This document shows, in pieces, positions 18,701 to 32,700 of a stretch of 64,000 bases of DNA. Each line of letters starts with the position of its first letter. Within the stretch, counting starts at the first letter, position 1. The notes below the pieces were generated by a model. The model made no database searches. It saw only the letters and a list, made by a program, of their open reading frames with translations, and was not told where the DNA came from. Origin of the DNA: Pachypanchax playfairii (taxonomy: Eukaryota; Chordata; Actinopteri; Cyprinodontiformes; Aplocheilidae); the NCBI GenBank assembly GCA_006937955.1, contig SSNP01000002.1, positions 10,486,408-10,550,407 of the forward strand, read 5' to 3'. The position numbers and the translations under genes are program-made.

Positions 18701-18928
18701 TGAGCAGTTGGAGCATTCCCAGCCTCGCCTCGGGTGGAGGGATTGCGGGGAGGGAGAGCAAAACTACACGGCCTCACTCTGTGTAGTTTTGTTTTTTTCA
18801 GGGAATATTTCGAGGCTCGACCGTTCTCATCTTGGATTTCTCTGCACAAACTTTTGTGGATAAGGGAACTTCAGTTGGTTAGTCAGCTGGGCTCCGTCCC
18901 ATCCCAACAGGCACTCTTGTGGATACAA
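18700..18928 (+). other. ttn: Inferred non-coding exon 1 of titin
   Basis: Begins about 25 bp after the TATA box and ends at GGATACAA before GTGAGTAG (donor at 18929). It lacks a long open frame. The next acceptor in the right context is TCTGTTTCAG before 21271 (or its duplicate before 22889), where the titin ATG lies 13 nt into the exon. Vertebrate titin genes likewise have a non-coding first exon. Confidence 0.55.
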
Positions 18929-21270
18929 GTGAGTAGTTCCACAGCTTGTGTCCCTGTAGGCCCGTGTGTGCTGACTTGTGTGGTTGATGGAGACTGGGAT
19001 CTGACTCTGGGATCAGGACTCAGGGTTTTAGTGAACTTTGTAAAGGTTTTGGTGTGTTGATGTATTTTTGGTTGCAGCAGGAGGTTGCATGCAGCAAACT
19101 GTGTGGTGATCTGTGGAAAGCCAAGAATAGCTGCTGAGAGCATAAGAGTGGCCTGTCAGCTGGGGCTGATGGCTTTTTAAGGGAATCAGCAGCAGAGATA
19201 TCAGTTACACCTCCAGCTATGTGCCACATGTGGCTGTCAATCAAACACAGCCAGGTCAGGGTGGGGGTGCAAGGAGGGGGGGGTATTTTTAGTCACGGCC
19301 ATATCTGTCGCTTAGATTCCGATCTGAAAATACCAGCTGAGTTGATGCGGTTTGATCCTTCGGGATCATTCTGAGGTAGAACTGTGTGTATTGATTATTG
19401 ATCGGTCAGATTGTGATCAGACTGGTGAGAAGCTCAACTGACCTGAGATCAGCTGACTGCGGTGAAATCCAGCAGCAGGTGTCAGTGTCACAAGAACAAA
19501 TCAGTAACCCAGATTCAGATATATGGAAATGACTGATGGAAAGTCTGTAACATCACCGAGCAGGAAGTCGTCCAGCTTCAGTGTGTTTAAAGTTATTTGT
19601 TGTTTGAAGATAGTTTTGATCTTTAAGTAAAGATGTTTCAGATTTATTTGACTGAGAATGTCTGAATTATTTTTATATCAAGTTAGAATTAGAATATAGA
19701 TGCTGTTGTTCCAGCTGTGGGATTAAATGCAGCTTGACATTAATCATTTAAACTTTTACAACTTAATAAACATGTTTTCATAGTTTTAGTTAATGTTACT
19801 GTCGAGTGCTTTTCAATTCAGTTTTGTATGTACTGAATAAAACATTCAAGCTAAATAACTTTTTACAACAACTTTGAACTAATTCAGTTTTTTAAAATGA
19901 AATGTACCAGGAGAACAAACTATAGTACTACCTCTGTAACTGTAGTACCGAAGCAGTGACTGTAGTACTGCAGTAAGTAAAACCACCTGCTGCTGTCAGA
20001 TCATCAGAAACTGTAAAAGCTGCAGTTTCATCAAACAAACCTGTTCACAGTTGTTCATTCTTTGACATAAATTATATTTTAATTTAAATAAATAAAACAA
20101 AGAGGATTAAAATCGAATAAAAATGTTTCTCAGCAAAGTTAAACTACAGATTGTAAATCAGTTTAACATCAGGTGTTACTGCTGGAAACAAGAATGTTTC
20201 ATTCAAACGCTGCGTGACGAATCTGAAGCCTTTAATAAAAGTCAATAAGCTAAAACAAGTTGTTCCGTTGTTTAAATACATAAAACAATGACAATAAAAT
20301 AAACAATGTACAACTTTAAAAGAGTTTACTGAATAATAACAACAATAAATATATATAATAATTTTTAACATAATTTTTAGGAACAATTAGGACAAAGAGT
20401 CTAAATGTTAAATACAGACTCCTCAACATTCTTTTTTGGGGCCCATGAGGGTCTGGTGGGGCCAAAGTTGAACTGAGGTCTGACTTTAATTTTGAAGGAC
20501 TCAGACTGAAATCTGAAAGATATTGATTGTATTGATGTATTGATTTGATGTGATGGTGTCAATTTTTGCCCAAATAAAAATATTAAATATTTTCACGATA
20601 TCATACAGGTGAGATTTGTAGAAAAATCAGTAAATGATCATATGAATCTGAAGTTTTTTGAAAGTGGGTTTCACAGAGACATGAGGATACATGGCTCCTG
20701 TAGATACGGTCAGAACCTGCTGTAAACGGCACCATGAAACCTCAGCTAGGAGGAAGTCACTTCTGACTCAAGCAGGAAGTTCTGACTCAGTCTTCAGTAA
20801 ATCACAACAGACTCCATGTAAATAAATGTCTTCTGTAAAAGTGATGGTGATTTTACAGCTTTATAAAACCATAAAAACATTGAGACTGAAGCTGTTTTCA
20901 GATGACGCTTAACGCTCGGATCAGAACTGGTCCCACTGTGGTCATCCGCTTGGTATTTGGGTCAGAGCTAATCTCTGTTTCTCCAATCTGGAGTCCTTCA
21001 TTGTTTCAGCAGGTTAGACACTGATAATGTCTCCACAGAACCAAAGTCCAACAGGTAATTAGATAAATATTAGATTAGTGAAAAAGAAAGATTTCAGTTA
21101 TGTAACAAACAGGAAAACTAAAGAAAAAAGATCATGTGACAGTGTTTTCAGATTCAGAACTTTCTCATGAACAAACTAAAACCTTCTACATGAGAACCAG
21201 TTTGTTTGGGTCAGCTGTCTCCTGCTGCTGCTTCTGGATCTGGTGTTTAATCCAATCGTCTCTGTTTCAG
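18929..21270. other. First intron of titin
   Basis: About 2.3 kb with no exon seen. From 20648 onward the sequence is the first of two nearly identical copies; the second starts at 22266. Confidence 0.6.
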
Positions 21271-21656
21271 GGTGCCGACCAACATGTCAACACAGGCGCC
21301 GACGTTCACACAGCCGCTACAGAGCGTCGTGGCACTTGAGGGTAGTGCCGCGACGTTCGAGGCTCAAGTTAGTGGTAAGGAAGGAAGAAGATATTGAACA
21401 TGAGTCAGTCTGAGTCCCTCAGTAACAAACTACCTGGTTCTCTCCTGTGCAGGTTCTCCAGTTCCTGAGGTGAGCTGGTTTCGTGATGGCCAGGTTCTTT
21501 CCACCGCCGCTCTGCCCGGCGTTCAGATCTCGTTCAGCGATGGCCGCGCTGTTCTGAGGATCCCCGCTGTGACCGCCGCACACAGCGGACGCTTTTCTGT
21601 CAGAGCCACCAACGGTGCTGGACAAGCCACAAGCACCGCTGAACTTCTTGTTACAG
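21271..21656 (+). CDS. ttn: Titin Ig domain Z1, duplicate copy (exons 21271-21374 and 21453-21656)
   Basis: ATG at 21284 is followed by the first half of Z1; the second exon completes it (VPEVSWFRDGQVLS to TAELLVT). Z1-Z2 of titin bind telethonin (Tcap) at the Z-disc edge. This copy is followed by a truncated third exon (22226-22263) that runs into NN, so it is probably the redundant allele. Confidence 0.7.
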
Positions 21657-21890
21657 GTGAGACTAAGACACAGGTGTTAGACAGGTGAGACTGTGATGCA
21701 GGTGTCAGACAGGTGAGACTGTGATGCAGGTGTCAGACAGGTGAGACTGGGACAGGTATGACTCTGAGACAAGTGTCAGACAGGTGAGATTTGACCACCA
21801 GTGTGAACCTGCTACAGTTTATACTGTGGACCAGTGTATGTATGATCCTTCACTTGTTTATGTAAAGGAGTTTGTTTAAAGGGGGATTCG

Positions 21891-21957
<67 letters not shown>

Positions 21958-23691
21958 ACAGTAACAAACTGAGTCTAAGAGGAAAGTATCTGTCTCCTGG
22001 ATTAAGTGGGACTGAACAGAGCACCCTGTGGTTCTCCACAGAACATAGACAGCAGAGTTCTATAGTGAGTTTTAATGGAAGTGATCCGATGAGTTCTGAT
22101 CAGTCAGTATCCGACCTGCAGCTGACAGTAATCAGAGAGGGTCTGGAGAATTAGGGAGGATGAAACAAAAATAAATGATTCTTTTATTGCATTTCCTAAA
22201 GTTCCTTGTTTTCTTCCTGCTGTAGCGGAGACAGCGCCTCCAACCTTCCTTCAGAGACTCCAGNNCTGAAGTTTTTTGAAAGTGGGTTTCACAGAGACAT
22301 GAGGATACATGGCTCCTGTAGATACGGTCAGAACCTGCTGTAAACGGCACCATGAAACCTCAGCTAGGAGGAAGTCACTTCTGACTCAAGCAGGAAGTTC
22401 TGACTCAGTCTTCAGTAAATCACAACAGACTCCATGTAAATAAATGTCTTCTGTAAAAGTGATGGTGATTTTACAGCTTTATAAAACCATAAAAACATTG
22501 AGACTGAAGCTGTTTTCAGATGACGCTTAACGCTCGGATCAGAACTGGTCCCACTGTGGTCATCCGCTTGGTATTTGGGTCAGAGCTAATCTCTGTTTCT
22601 CCAATCTGGAGTCCTTCATTGTTTCAGCAGGTTAGACACTGATAATGTCTCCACAGAACCAAAGTCCAACAGGTAATTAGATAAATATTAGATTAGTGAA
22701 AAAGAAAGATTTCAGTTATGTAACAAACAGGAAAACTAAAGAAAAAAGATCATGTGACAGTGTTTTCAGATTCAGAACTTTCTCATGAACAAACTAAAAC
22801 CTTCTACATGAGAACCAGTTTGTTTGGGTCAGCTGTCTCCTGCTGCTGCTTCTGGATCTGGTGTTTAATCCAATCGTCTCTGTTTCAGGGTGCCGACCAA
22901 CATGTCAACACAGGCGCCGACGTTCACACAGCCGCTACAGAGCGTCGTGGCACTTGAGGGTAGTGCCGCGACGTTCGAGGCTCAAGTTAGTGGTAAGGAA
23001 GGAAGAAGATATTGAACATGAGTCAGTCTGAGTCCCTCAGTAACAAACTACCTGGTTCTCTCCTGTGCAGGTTCTCCAGTTCCTGAGGTGAGCTGGTTTC
23101 GTGATGGCCAGGTTCTTTCCACCGCCGCTCTGCCCGGCGTTCAGATCTCGTTCAGCGATGGCCGCGCTGTTCTGAGGATCCCCGCTGTGACCGCCGCACA
23201 CAGCGGACGCTTTTCTGTCAGAGCCACCAACGGTGCTGGACAAGCCACAAGCACCGCTGAACTTCTTGTTACAGGTGAGACTAAGACACAGGTGTTAGAC
23301 AGGTGAGACTGTGATGCAGGTGTCAGACAGGTGAGACTGTGATGCAGGTGTCAGACAGGTGAGACTGTGATGCAGGTGTCAGACAGGTGAGACTGTGATG
23401 CAGGTGTCAGACAGGTGAGACTGGGACAGGTATGACTCTGAGACAAGTGTCAGACAGGTGAGACTGTGATGCAGGTGTCAGACATGTGAGACTGTGATGC
23501 AGGTGTCAGACAGGTGAGACTGGGACAGGTATGACTCTGAGACAAGTGTCAGACAGGTGAGACTGTGATGCAGGTGTCAGACAGGTGAGATTTGACCACC
23601 AGTGTGAACCTGCTACAGTTTATACTGTGGACCAGTGTATGTATGATCCTTCACTTGTTTATGTAAAGGAGTTTGTTTAAAGGGGGATTCG

Positions 23692-23770
<79 letters not shown>

Positions 23771-26700
23771 ACAGTAACAAACTGAGTCTAAGAGGAAAGT
23801 ATCTGTCTCCTGGATTAAGTGGGACTGAACAGAGCACCCTGTGGTTCTCCACAGAACATAGACAGCAGAGTTCTATAGTGAGTTTTAATGGAAGTGATTA
23901 GATGAGTTCTGATCAGTCAGTATCCGACCTGCAGCTGACAGTAATCAGAGAGGGTCTGGAGAATTAGGGAGGATGAAACAAAAATAAATGATTCTTTTAT
24001 TGCATTTCCTAAAGTTCCTTGTTTTCTTCCTGCTGTAGCGGAGACAGCGCCTCCAACCTTCCTTCAGAGACTCCAGACGTCCACAGTGAGGCAGGGCAGC
24101 CAGGTGAAGCTGAGCGTCAGGGTAACAGGTATCCCCACACCTGTGGTGAAGTTCTACAGGGAGGGGGCCGAGATCCAGAGCTCGGCCGACTTCAGGATCC
24201 TGCAGGACGGAGACCTGTTCAGTCTGCTGATTGCTGAGGCCTTCCCAGAGGATTCTGGGACATATTCTGTGACGGCCACCAACAGCAGCGGACGGGCCAC
24301 GTCCACCGCTGAGCTGCTGGTTCAAGGTGAGCATCTAGGAAGGTCTGGATCTAGGATTTTTAACAAATGGTTTCAATCCTTCACTAAACTAAACATGTAT
24401 CCAGGTGGAGAACCTGTTCCAGCAAAGAAAACCAAAACAGAGATTTTTGTCTCTCGACAGACCAGAGTTGAAAAGGTACGTCAGCTGAGAAATAAAACTG
24501 TTGCTTACTTCTGTAAGATAAAGCTTTTAGTTTTAGTCCCATTAAACAAACTCGTATTTCAAGAAAACTTGTATATGATCACCATCATTCAATCAAAGTA
24601 CATCTCAGAAACTGATTTCAGTTTCATCTTAGCAGAACGTTTATCACAAGATGTTAGTTTCCTGAATCTGTTTGACTTTATTCATCAGAGTTTCATTTTG
24701 TTTCAGTTTCATCTCTAACGTATCTTATTTATTTACCTGTTCTTTGATCCTTCTGTGTCTGTTCAGAGAATTGAGAGTGTCGAGCTTCTGGGTCACAAGA
24801 CTCCTCCCAAAGTTCCACCTAAACCCACGTCCAAGTCCCCCACCCAGCCATCGCTGGCTGCCAAGGTGACTGGAGGACGCCAGCAGTCACCATCACCTGT
24901 CAGACATGTGAAGGCACCTACCCCCACACCTGTCAGGTGGGTGGAGCCTTTTCTTTTTAGAACAAGCTCAGTCAACAGTGTGTGAAAAAGGATTTGCCTC
25001 CAGAGGTGTCTTCTTTAATTTGTTTTACACACATAAACAGTTCAGATCATCAAACAGAATATAAATCAAAGATACCTCAAATACTTTGATCAATCAATCA
25101 GTACAGCTCTTCAGCATTCTCCGTCTTCCCCATCAGGCCGGTGAAGTCCCCCATCACCACACGCAAACAGCCTGTCCCCCTTGCTGAGGTCCCCCCACCA
25201 TGGAAGCTGGAAGGAGGCCCCACCATAAAGGTGGATCAGCCAATCACAGAGCCCAAACAGGTGAGAACTGCTGTCTTTGGTTTTCTGTTTTGCATGAAAT
25301 GTTAGAGGTCCAGATCCGTTTGCCGTCCCAGACTGGACCAGATCTGGATCCAGGTCCGTTTGCCGTCTCAGACTGGACCAGATCTGGATCCAGGTCCGGT
25401 TGCCGTCTCAGACTGGACCAGATCTGGATCCAGGTCTGTTTGCTGTCTCAGGAGTGCTTCTGTCTCTTGTGTATGTACAGAATAAATAATGATGTTAACA
25501 GTTTGAGTTTTATTCTGACATCAAACAGTCGAAGACTGAAACATTTTCCTGTTCTGTCCCACTAACGTCTCTCTCTTTTTATTAAAGATAAATGTTCTAA
25601 AATACAGTATTTATTTCTCTCAGAACAAACATAATCATCATCATCATGTACAATAATTCTTCTTTTCTCAGCTTCCATCACCTTCATTTCTTTTTCTGAG
25701 TTTCACCATTTTTCTTTTGACACTTTGACGTTTGTCTCTTTGGTACGAGCCACTTGTTCCATCACTGGAGATGAAAGAAGTTTAAACATCCGGATTCCTC
25801 ATCGTATCTTATTGATGGTCTTTGGTTGTTGAGTCTGGAGTCAGAATCTACTGAAGCACCTGATGAGGCACAACTTTGACAGAGTGACATTTGTAAAAAC
25901 GTGCAGCATCTTCCTTCAAACCAAACTAACATCTCTGAGGTGTTTCAGATGGTGCTGGAAAACTCAGAGGAACAACATGCTGAACAGGCTGTTCATGTTC
26001 AAAAACAATTGATTTAACTTGATATTTCAGCTGATTCTCTGAGATTGTAGATGGACTGAATGTCAACATTCTTTCACATGCTGGTTTGTTTGCCTCCATC
26101 TTGTTTTTGGATCTTCTGAGTTCCACTTGTGCTGCTGGTTCTGTCTCCAGGCTGAGGGAGGAAAAAGAGCTGGTGCGGTGGCCAAAGTGGTGGCCGCCGT
26201 GGACCTCGCTCGAACCCGCCAGCCCGTGCATGTGGAGGGCGGTCGAGCTGAACAGCAGGAAGTGGAGGCTGTAGAGGTGGAGTTTAAGCAGCAGGGTTTG
26301 CTGGCTGATCAACAGTATGACAGCGGCTGGATTTCCACACGAATGCAGGCTGGTCAGATGCTCAGTGCTGCTCAGGATCTGACACTTGATCTGCAGCCTC
26401 AGGTTAGCCAGAAGACCAGGAAGTCTATCCAGAAACACTCAGGGTCTTTATGCTGCCACTGGCAAACAGTTCTATTTATCCATCCCCAGTGAAGCTGATT
26501 GAATCATATGATAACAGCAGTAATGATGGTTTCACTGTTCCTTCGGAATGGATTGTTACACAGTTTAATGCTGTTGGTAAAGTTTCATAAAAATAAATAT
26601 GAACAGGTTGTTTTATAGACTGAAATGTTTAAAGACGCCATTTCACACAAATTTCATGACTTTGTGGTTACTTCTGAAGAATTAACCTGTAATATGAAAT

Positions 26701-29700
26701 GTTTTATATCTAAAAAAAACATTAAAGCAGTACTGAATAACTTCTCTCACAGACAGCCGTTGCTGGAACCGGTGTTCTGTAGAAATATGCTACCTGTTGA
26801 GATGTACTACACACACATGCCGTTCTACAGTCTTGGCTTTAATAAACAGATTTATAGTTTATTTTTGTTTCTGTATTTTTCCATAAATACATTTTACCTA
26901 TCAAATAAGTTCTCCCAGGACAGGAACATTAAATATGATGTTATTTTTACTTTCTTTGCATTGTCAGATCGACAGGCAAATGTTTGGACACACCCACAGG
27001 AGAAGGCCCCAACAAATGGCCGCCAAAGACCCAGAGGGCTTTTATATAGAAAATATCAGGGAAGGATCATAAAAATATGTTTAAACAATTAACAGGGCAC
27101 ACTCGCCATAAACAAGAATACTGTATAAACTTTTAGTAACATTTCATTATGAAATAAGTTGTTAATTCGTTCTATGGCGGCATTTTTCATCAGGGCAGCA
27201 TAAATCATCAGAACACCACTTCTGCTGAGACCCGAATTACGTAGGTTATTTAGTCTTGTAAAGCCACCGGAGGGTCCAGAGTGTCTAATATGAAGCTGAA
27301 CATGTTTTTCGGTGAGTATCCACTTAGACAAGTTTCAAAATTATAGCTTAAAATTTTGAAAGTTATTCAGTACTGCTTTAAGAAACTGATTTGCAGCCTT
27401 TTCAATCTGTGTGCGTGAAAATTTGCCTGGTCTTTGGCTCTGACTCATTAATATTCATTATGCGAATTTGCTGGACTCAGAGAGCAAGGTATACTGTTGC
27501 CTAACACGCTGTGTACGGCAACAGCAGACGGTCTCTTTCCCGGTTTAATAGGTGTTTATGCTAACAGCTTTTAGCTAGCAGCCTGCTCGGCGGTTTCAAC
27601 TGCGGGAACTGATGGGTTGTGACGAAACAAAAACGGGCCGTTTGAACTCGAGTTCTATTACCACTTGCGTAGATTGAGAGATAAAAACTGAAAGAGAAGT
27701 TGTTGACCTGTTTTCACACCCACTATGAAGGTAAGAACACCTGTGGAGCTAAAATATTCAACAGAAACCTCAGAAAAGCTGTTTTTAATGGAATGGCCTC
27801 TTTAAAACAATAACTAAAGAAGAGAGCAGATAATGAGTCTCATGTTCTGTAACAGTGATGGCATGTAAGCTGAAAGAATACAAATTAGTTATGAAAGCTA
27901 AATTCTGACATTATAAATTTAGCAAATGAACAAATTGTTTGCCAGTGCTTGAAGACCGTCCCTCAGAAAACGACAGTCATGAAAATAATTTAAAACACAA
28001 TTATAAATTCTCTTCATCTAAAGACCAACTCTTCCTAATGCTGCTGTGAACTCTGTTGGTCACTACAGATTCAAAGAGCCACAGAAATCTGCTCCCATGT
28101 GGAAACTGGTCTCGTCTCATCTCCAGTTCCACAGTTCACAGTTTCTAAAGTTTCTGTCCCAAAACCAGAGTCTGGTGGGGAGGTAAGAAAGGCAGAATCA
28201 GGCAAGCAGTACAAACTAACCTGTGTGGAAAAGGTAAATAAAAATACCCAAATATAACTAAATCCAGGTGTCATTCTCACTAATAACAGAGTTTGAGCTT
28301 TTCGTCCTTAAGCTTCATGTATAAGAATTTTACACCAGAGTTCTCACCAGGTTCAGGCTCTAGTTCAGGGTTTGGTGTCAAACAGCCAGTGTTTGTCCAA
28401 CCTTCAGCTGGTTTCAGATTTAAGAGTGTGTTGTATCAGTGATGGAGGTCATTCAGTTTAACTGGCACCACTTTACTGATCAGATTGTTTTAAAGTTTGT
28501 ATCTGATTCTTTGTATTTTCATTAAGCTGCTTCTCCAAATTATTTTATAAAAGAACTTTCCAGAAGGTTGTTTCCATTAAACCATCTGGTGTTCCATCAT
28601 AACATCAGTGTTCACCTCTCCAGCATTTAGACATATCCCAACACCAGTTTACATGGTGTCTGATTGGGTTCAGCATGTACAGAACCAGAGTCCAGCGTGT
28701 GGTTTTATGTAGCTGAGTCTTTTCTTTGATTTTGAGCTGAGTCTCTGTGCCCTGCGACCCGCATCCTGTCCAGGACCAATAAAAACTAAAGTCTGCACTA
28801 AAACTGAAATGAACTGAAGTCTGTGACTGTACGTCACAGTGAGCAGGTTAGCTGACACGTTCAGTCGTTACTGCTTGCCTGAAGTGCCCAATTCTTCAAC
28901 AGTTTTTAAATATCTTTAACAAAATCGAGTCACTTTTAATCTTCTTTACGCTCATTTCCTCCTTTATTAATCAGTGAATTAATCATCTTCCACCCACCAT
29001 TAATCCTGCTTCATCTAAAAATCTATTTGAAGTTGCTGTAGTTTTAATCAAACTAACGTGCTGTAGATCCTCCACCTGCTGTGTGAACACAGACTGTACA
29101 GATCTGATGACGGTGTGGCTCTTCCTCTTTGGGTTGGTCAGGTTTCCATCGCCGGCTCAGCCATCGCCACCCTGCAGAAGGAGTTCTCTTCATCTTCTTC
29201 CACTACCAGAAAGATCATCAAGCCTGTCAAGTCTCCCAGTCCCTCTCTGAAAGTGTCTAAGACCAGAGAGACTGTGGAGTCCGTCCCACCACCATTCAAA
29301 CAGTCGACTGAGAAATATGACTTTGGCCCCCAGTTACAGACGGGGGTGGTGTACATGGGGGGCATGGACAGAGTTTATGAGCACTGGGGAGAAAAGGTTT
29401 GTTATACTTGGTTAGCTGGATCTAAACAGGACAAGAAAACCTGATATCTAAAGAGAGGCCTGTTTTTGTCCATCCAACACATCTGCACACATCTGCACAG
29501 CAGCAGGACAGATTCACTCTGATCTGCAGTTGATCAGCTGAAGAGTCTTTCCACTCCTGACAGACTTCAGCCTTTTCATTTGACTTGACTCACAAGTCAT
29601 GAGACAAACTGAGGTCATAGAAACATGTTTGGGATGAAATGGGTCATCAGATCTTTTGGGTCAGTCCTCTGGCTGGTTAGAAGTCTGGTTTTCTTGATCT

Positions 29701-32700
29701 CTGTAAAAATCCAGGATTAAACTTCCCTCTAATAAAAACTTTAACCAGCTTGTCAACCTCATTCTTACCTGTTGAGCCCATCCAGCCTTCTGTGTCTTTA
29801 TGTTGCCTCATCTCTTCTTCTTCATCAGCTCGTTTAAAGTCATCTGTCTCTGCTGGGTTGTTTACATGCATTTTTGTTGGATAAATATGTGGTATTTGTT
29901 AGTTAACACTGACATGATGGATGTATGACTCTGTTACAGGTGGGAGAGGCAGCAGCCGTCCCGTCTCCAGGTGGCGCTGTGGTTCCACCTACTCTGTTGT
30001 CTGTAAGTAGTTCATTTCTTCTCACATTACTGATAATATTCAAAGTTCTCTGGGAAGGTTTTCTAAAGGACGTGTAATGTTTTGCTGCAGGGTTTGAAGA
30101 ATATAAATGTGACGGAGGGTGAGTCCGTGACCCTGGAGTGTCAGATCAGCGGTCAGCCCGCCCCCAATATAATATGGTTCAGAGAAGACTACAAGATCGA
30201 GAGTTCCATTGATTTCCAGATCAGCTATGAGAATGCTTTTGCCAGACTGATTATACGTGAAGCCTTTGCTGAAGACAGCGGACGTTTCACCTGCACCGCC
30301 ACCAACGAGGCGGGAACTGTCAGCACTTCCTGTTACCTGCTCGTCCAGGGTACAGACACAAAAACACACACATTACACTCAGAGTCAGCTGTTCTGCATC
30401 ATATCACTAGATACTGATCAAAAAATGATAATCACATACAGATGTATGTACAAATGAATCTGTTTCCATGGTAACTTCTTCAACTAAAAAACTAAACCTT
30501 GTTTAACTACTAGAACTGATACAAACAAACCTGATTAATCCACTAGATACTGTAAAACTGGTTAAACCAACTGGTTCAAAACAGACTGAGTTCACAGAAC
30601 ACGAAGTTACTATCAGAACCGCTTCATGTTGAAGAAGTTTGTTCTTTAATAATAAATCATGTGTTAATATGACTCACACATTTGATCAATTATTTGTCTT
30701 TGTGCATGTTTGGAGTGTAATCATGGTTTTTAGTTTGAAATTCACTCCCTCTCACAGGGGCAACTGTTAAACCATCAGTCTTTACTGCAGAAACACTGAG
30801 ACCTTCATTTTGTTTGTGTTTGAGCTGAACTTTGTTTCTCTGCAGTGTCTGAGGACATCGAGGGCAGACAGGAAGCAGCTGTCACTGAACATGTAGAAAC
30901 TGCTCAGAAACTGTGAGTCTCTCTGACGTTTGAGTGACAAATCAGTCGAGTTCAGGTCACTGAGTGTTCACACTGACTTAAATGATTTCAAATTTCAGAG
31001 AAACAGAAGAAACTATAGAAGAGACCATTGCAGATGTTCCTGCAGCTGCTCCCTTCTTCATCAAGAAACCCACCATCCAGAAGTTGGTGGAAGGAGGAAG
31101 TGTTGTGTTTGAGTGTCAGGTGGGAGGAAACCCCAGACCTCACGTCGTCTGGAAGAAGAGCGGCGTACCGCTCACCACCGGATACAGGTGATATACAGCT
31201 GCTTGTCTGTTTTCTAATGTCAGGATTTATTCTTCATAAAGATGTAAAAGAAATTAATTTCCTGAATTCCTCACTGCCACACAACAAGAACAGCATCCAG
31301 TCCTGCATCATTTCCTGTTGAATCATGGGAATTATTAGAACATTTTACAGAAACTAACTACAGAAATATAAAGTTTGTTTAACATAACTGTGAACACGAG
31401 ATTTTAGAAAGATCTGAACAAGTTCTAAAGTAAAACGTTATTTTCAGCTTACACTGAAAGTCATTCTGCATTCTTAGATTTAACTCAGCGTAGCGTGGTC
31501 TGACTCGGCCTGGTCTGGCTAAGATCAGATACCGCAGTCCTGTTTGTTGATGTTGTTTTGATTTACACAGGTAGTCTAAAATAATTTAAATCACTTTTCA
31601 TCAGATATAAAGTTGCCTATAAGAAGGAGAGTGGAGAATGCAGGTTGGAGATCTCCATGACCTTCGCTGATGATGCTGGAGAATATTCTGTCTTTGCCAA
31701 GAATCAACTGGGTGAAGTTTCAGCTTCCACCAGCCTTCTGGAGGAAGGTATGTCAACAAACACGGGTTCAAAAACATCACTGGAACAGATGAAATGTGAA
31801 AGAAACAAAGACTGAGAGAAAATAAGGTCATTAAATGTTTAAATCATGTTTAAATCCTGTTTTCCTGCAGAGCAATATGACGTTTACATGAAGAAACAGG
31901 AAGAAACCTTTAGAACTGAAGTGACAGCTCTGGTTCAGGAACCCAAAACAGGAGACATTCCCCCCGTGACCATTATCTCAGGACAGGTACGACTTGTTCA
32001 AACTGGTTCAGGCTGGTTCAGACCATCATTTAATTGCAGCAGTTTAACGTTTGTGTAGTAAGTGATGCATCAGAATAAACAGAACAATATTAGAAATCAT
32101 TTATAATTTTCTCACACTGATAAATGATTATTTATTGTTAGTAACAGTTTGTCATGTTCTTGTTGTATTTGATCACATCTGCAGGAATTCCATTTGTCTG
32201 CGCTGGAGCTGAGGATCATTCAGGAGATCGAGCTTACTATCATGAGGATCACCTACAGAGAGATCGTTACAGAAGACGGCGAGCTGATGGTGACTGCCGC
32301 CCCCGCTGAGTCGGTGCAGCCGGCCTTCGACACGCCCATTAAGAACTATCAGATTGTTGAGGGAATGAGCGTTACGTTCCACTGTAAGATGTCTGGAAAG
32401 CCTCTTCCGAAGGTGATCAATCCTTCCAAAACAAATTCTTTAATCACTTGAAAAAATCCCAAGAGAAACTTGTTCTGAGCAACACGGTGACATTCAAATT
32501 CATTTCACCAACAGATTGCGTGGTTCAAAGACGGCCAGCGCATCAGACCCGGTGACCGCTATCAGATGGAGGTTCTTCAGGATGGACGGGCCAGCCTCCG
32601 TCTGCCGGTGGTTCAGCCAGAGGATGAAGGCGTTTACACCGCCTTCGCCACCAACATGAAGGGAAACGCCGTCAGCTCAGGGAAGCTGTACGTGGAGTCA

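Larger units (their letters stand above)
20648..22263. repeat. First copy of a duplicated block carrying titin exons
   Basis: 20648-22263 is repeated from 22266 onward, with the two copies separated only by NN at 22264-22265. The copies differ by a few bases (GATCCGATGAG versus GATTAGATGAG), in (TCTG)n length, and in the copy number of a 27-bp minisatellite. The first copy stops 38 nt into the third coding exon. Unmerged haplotypes are the simplest explanation. Confidence 0.85.
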
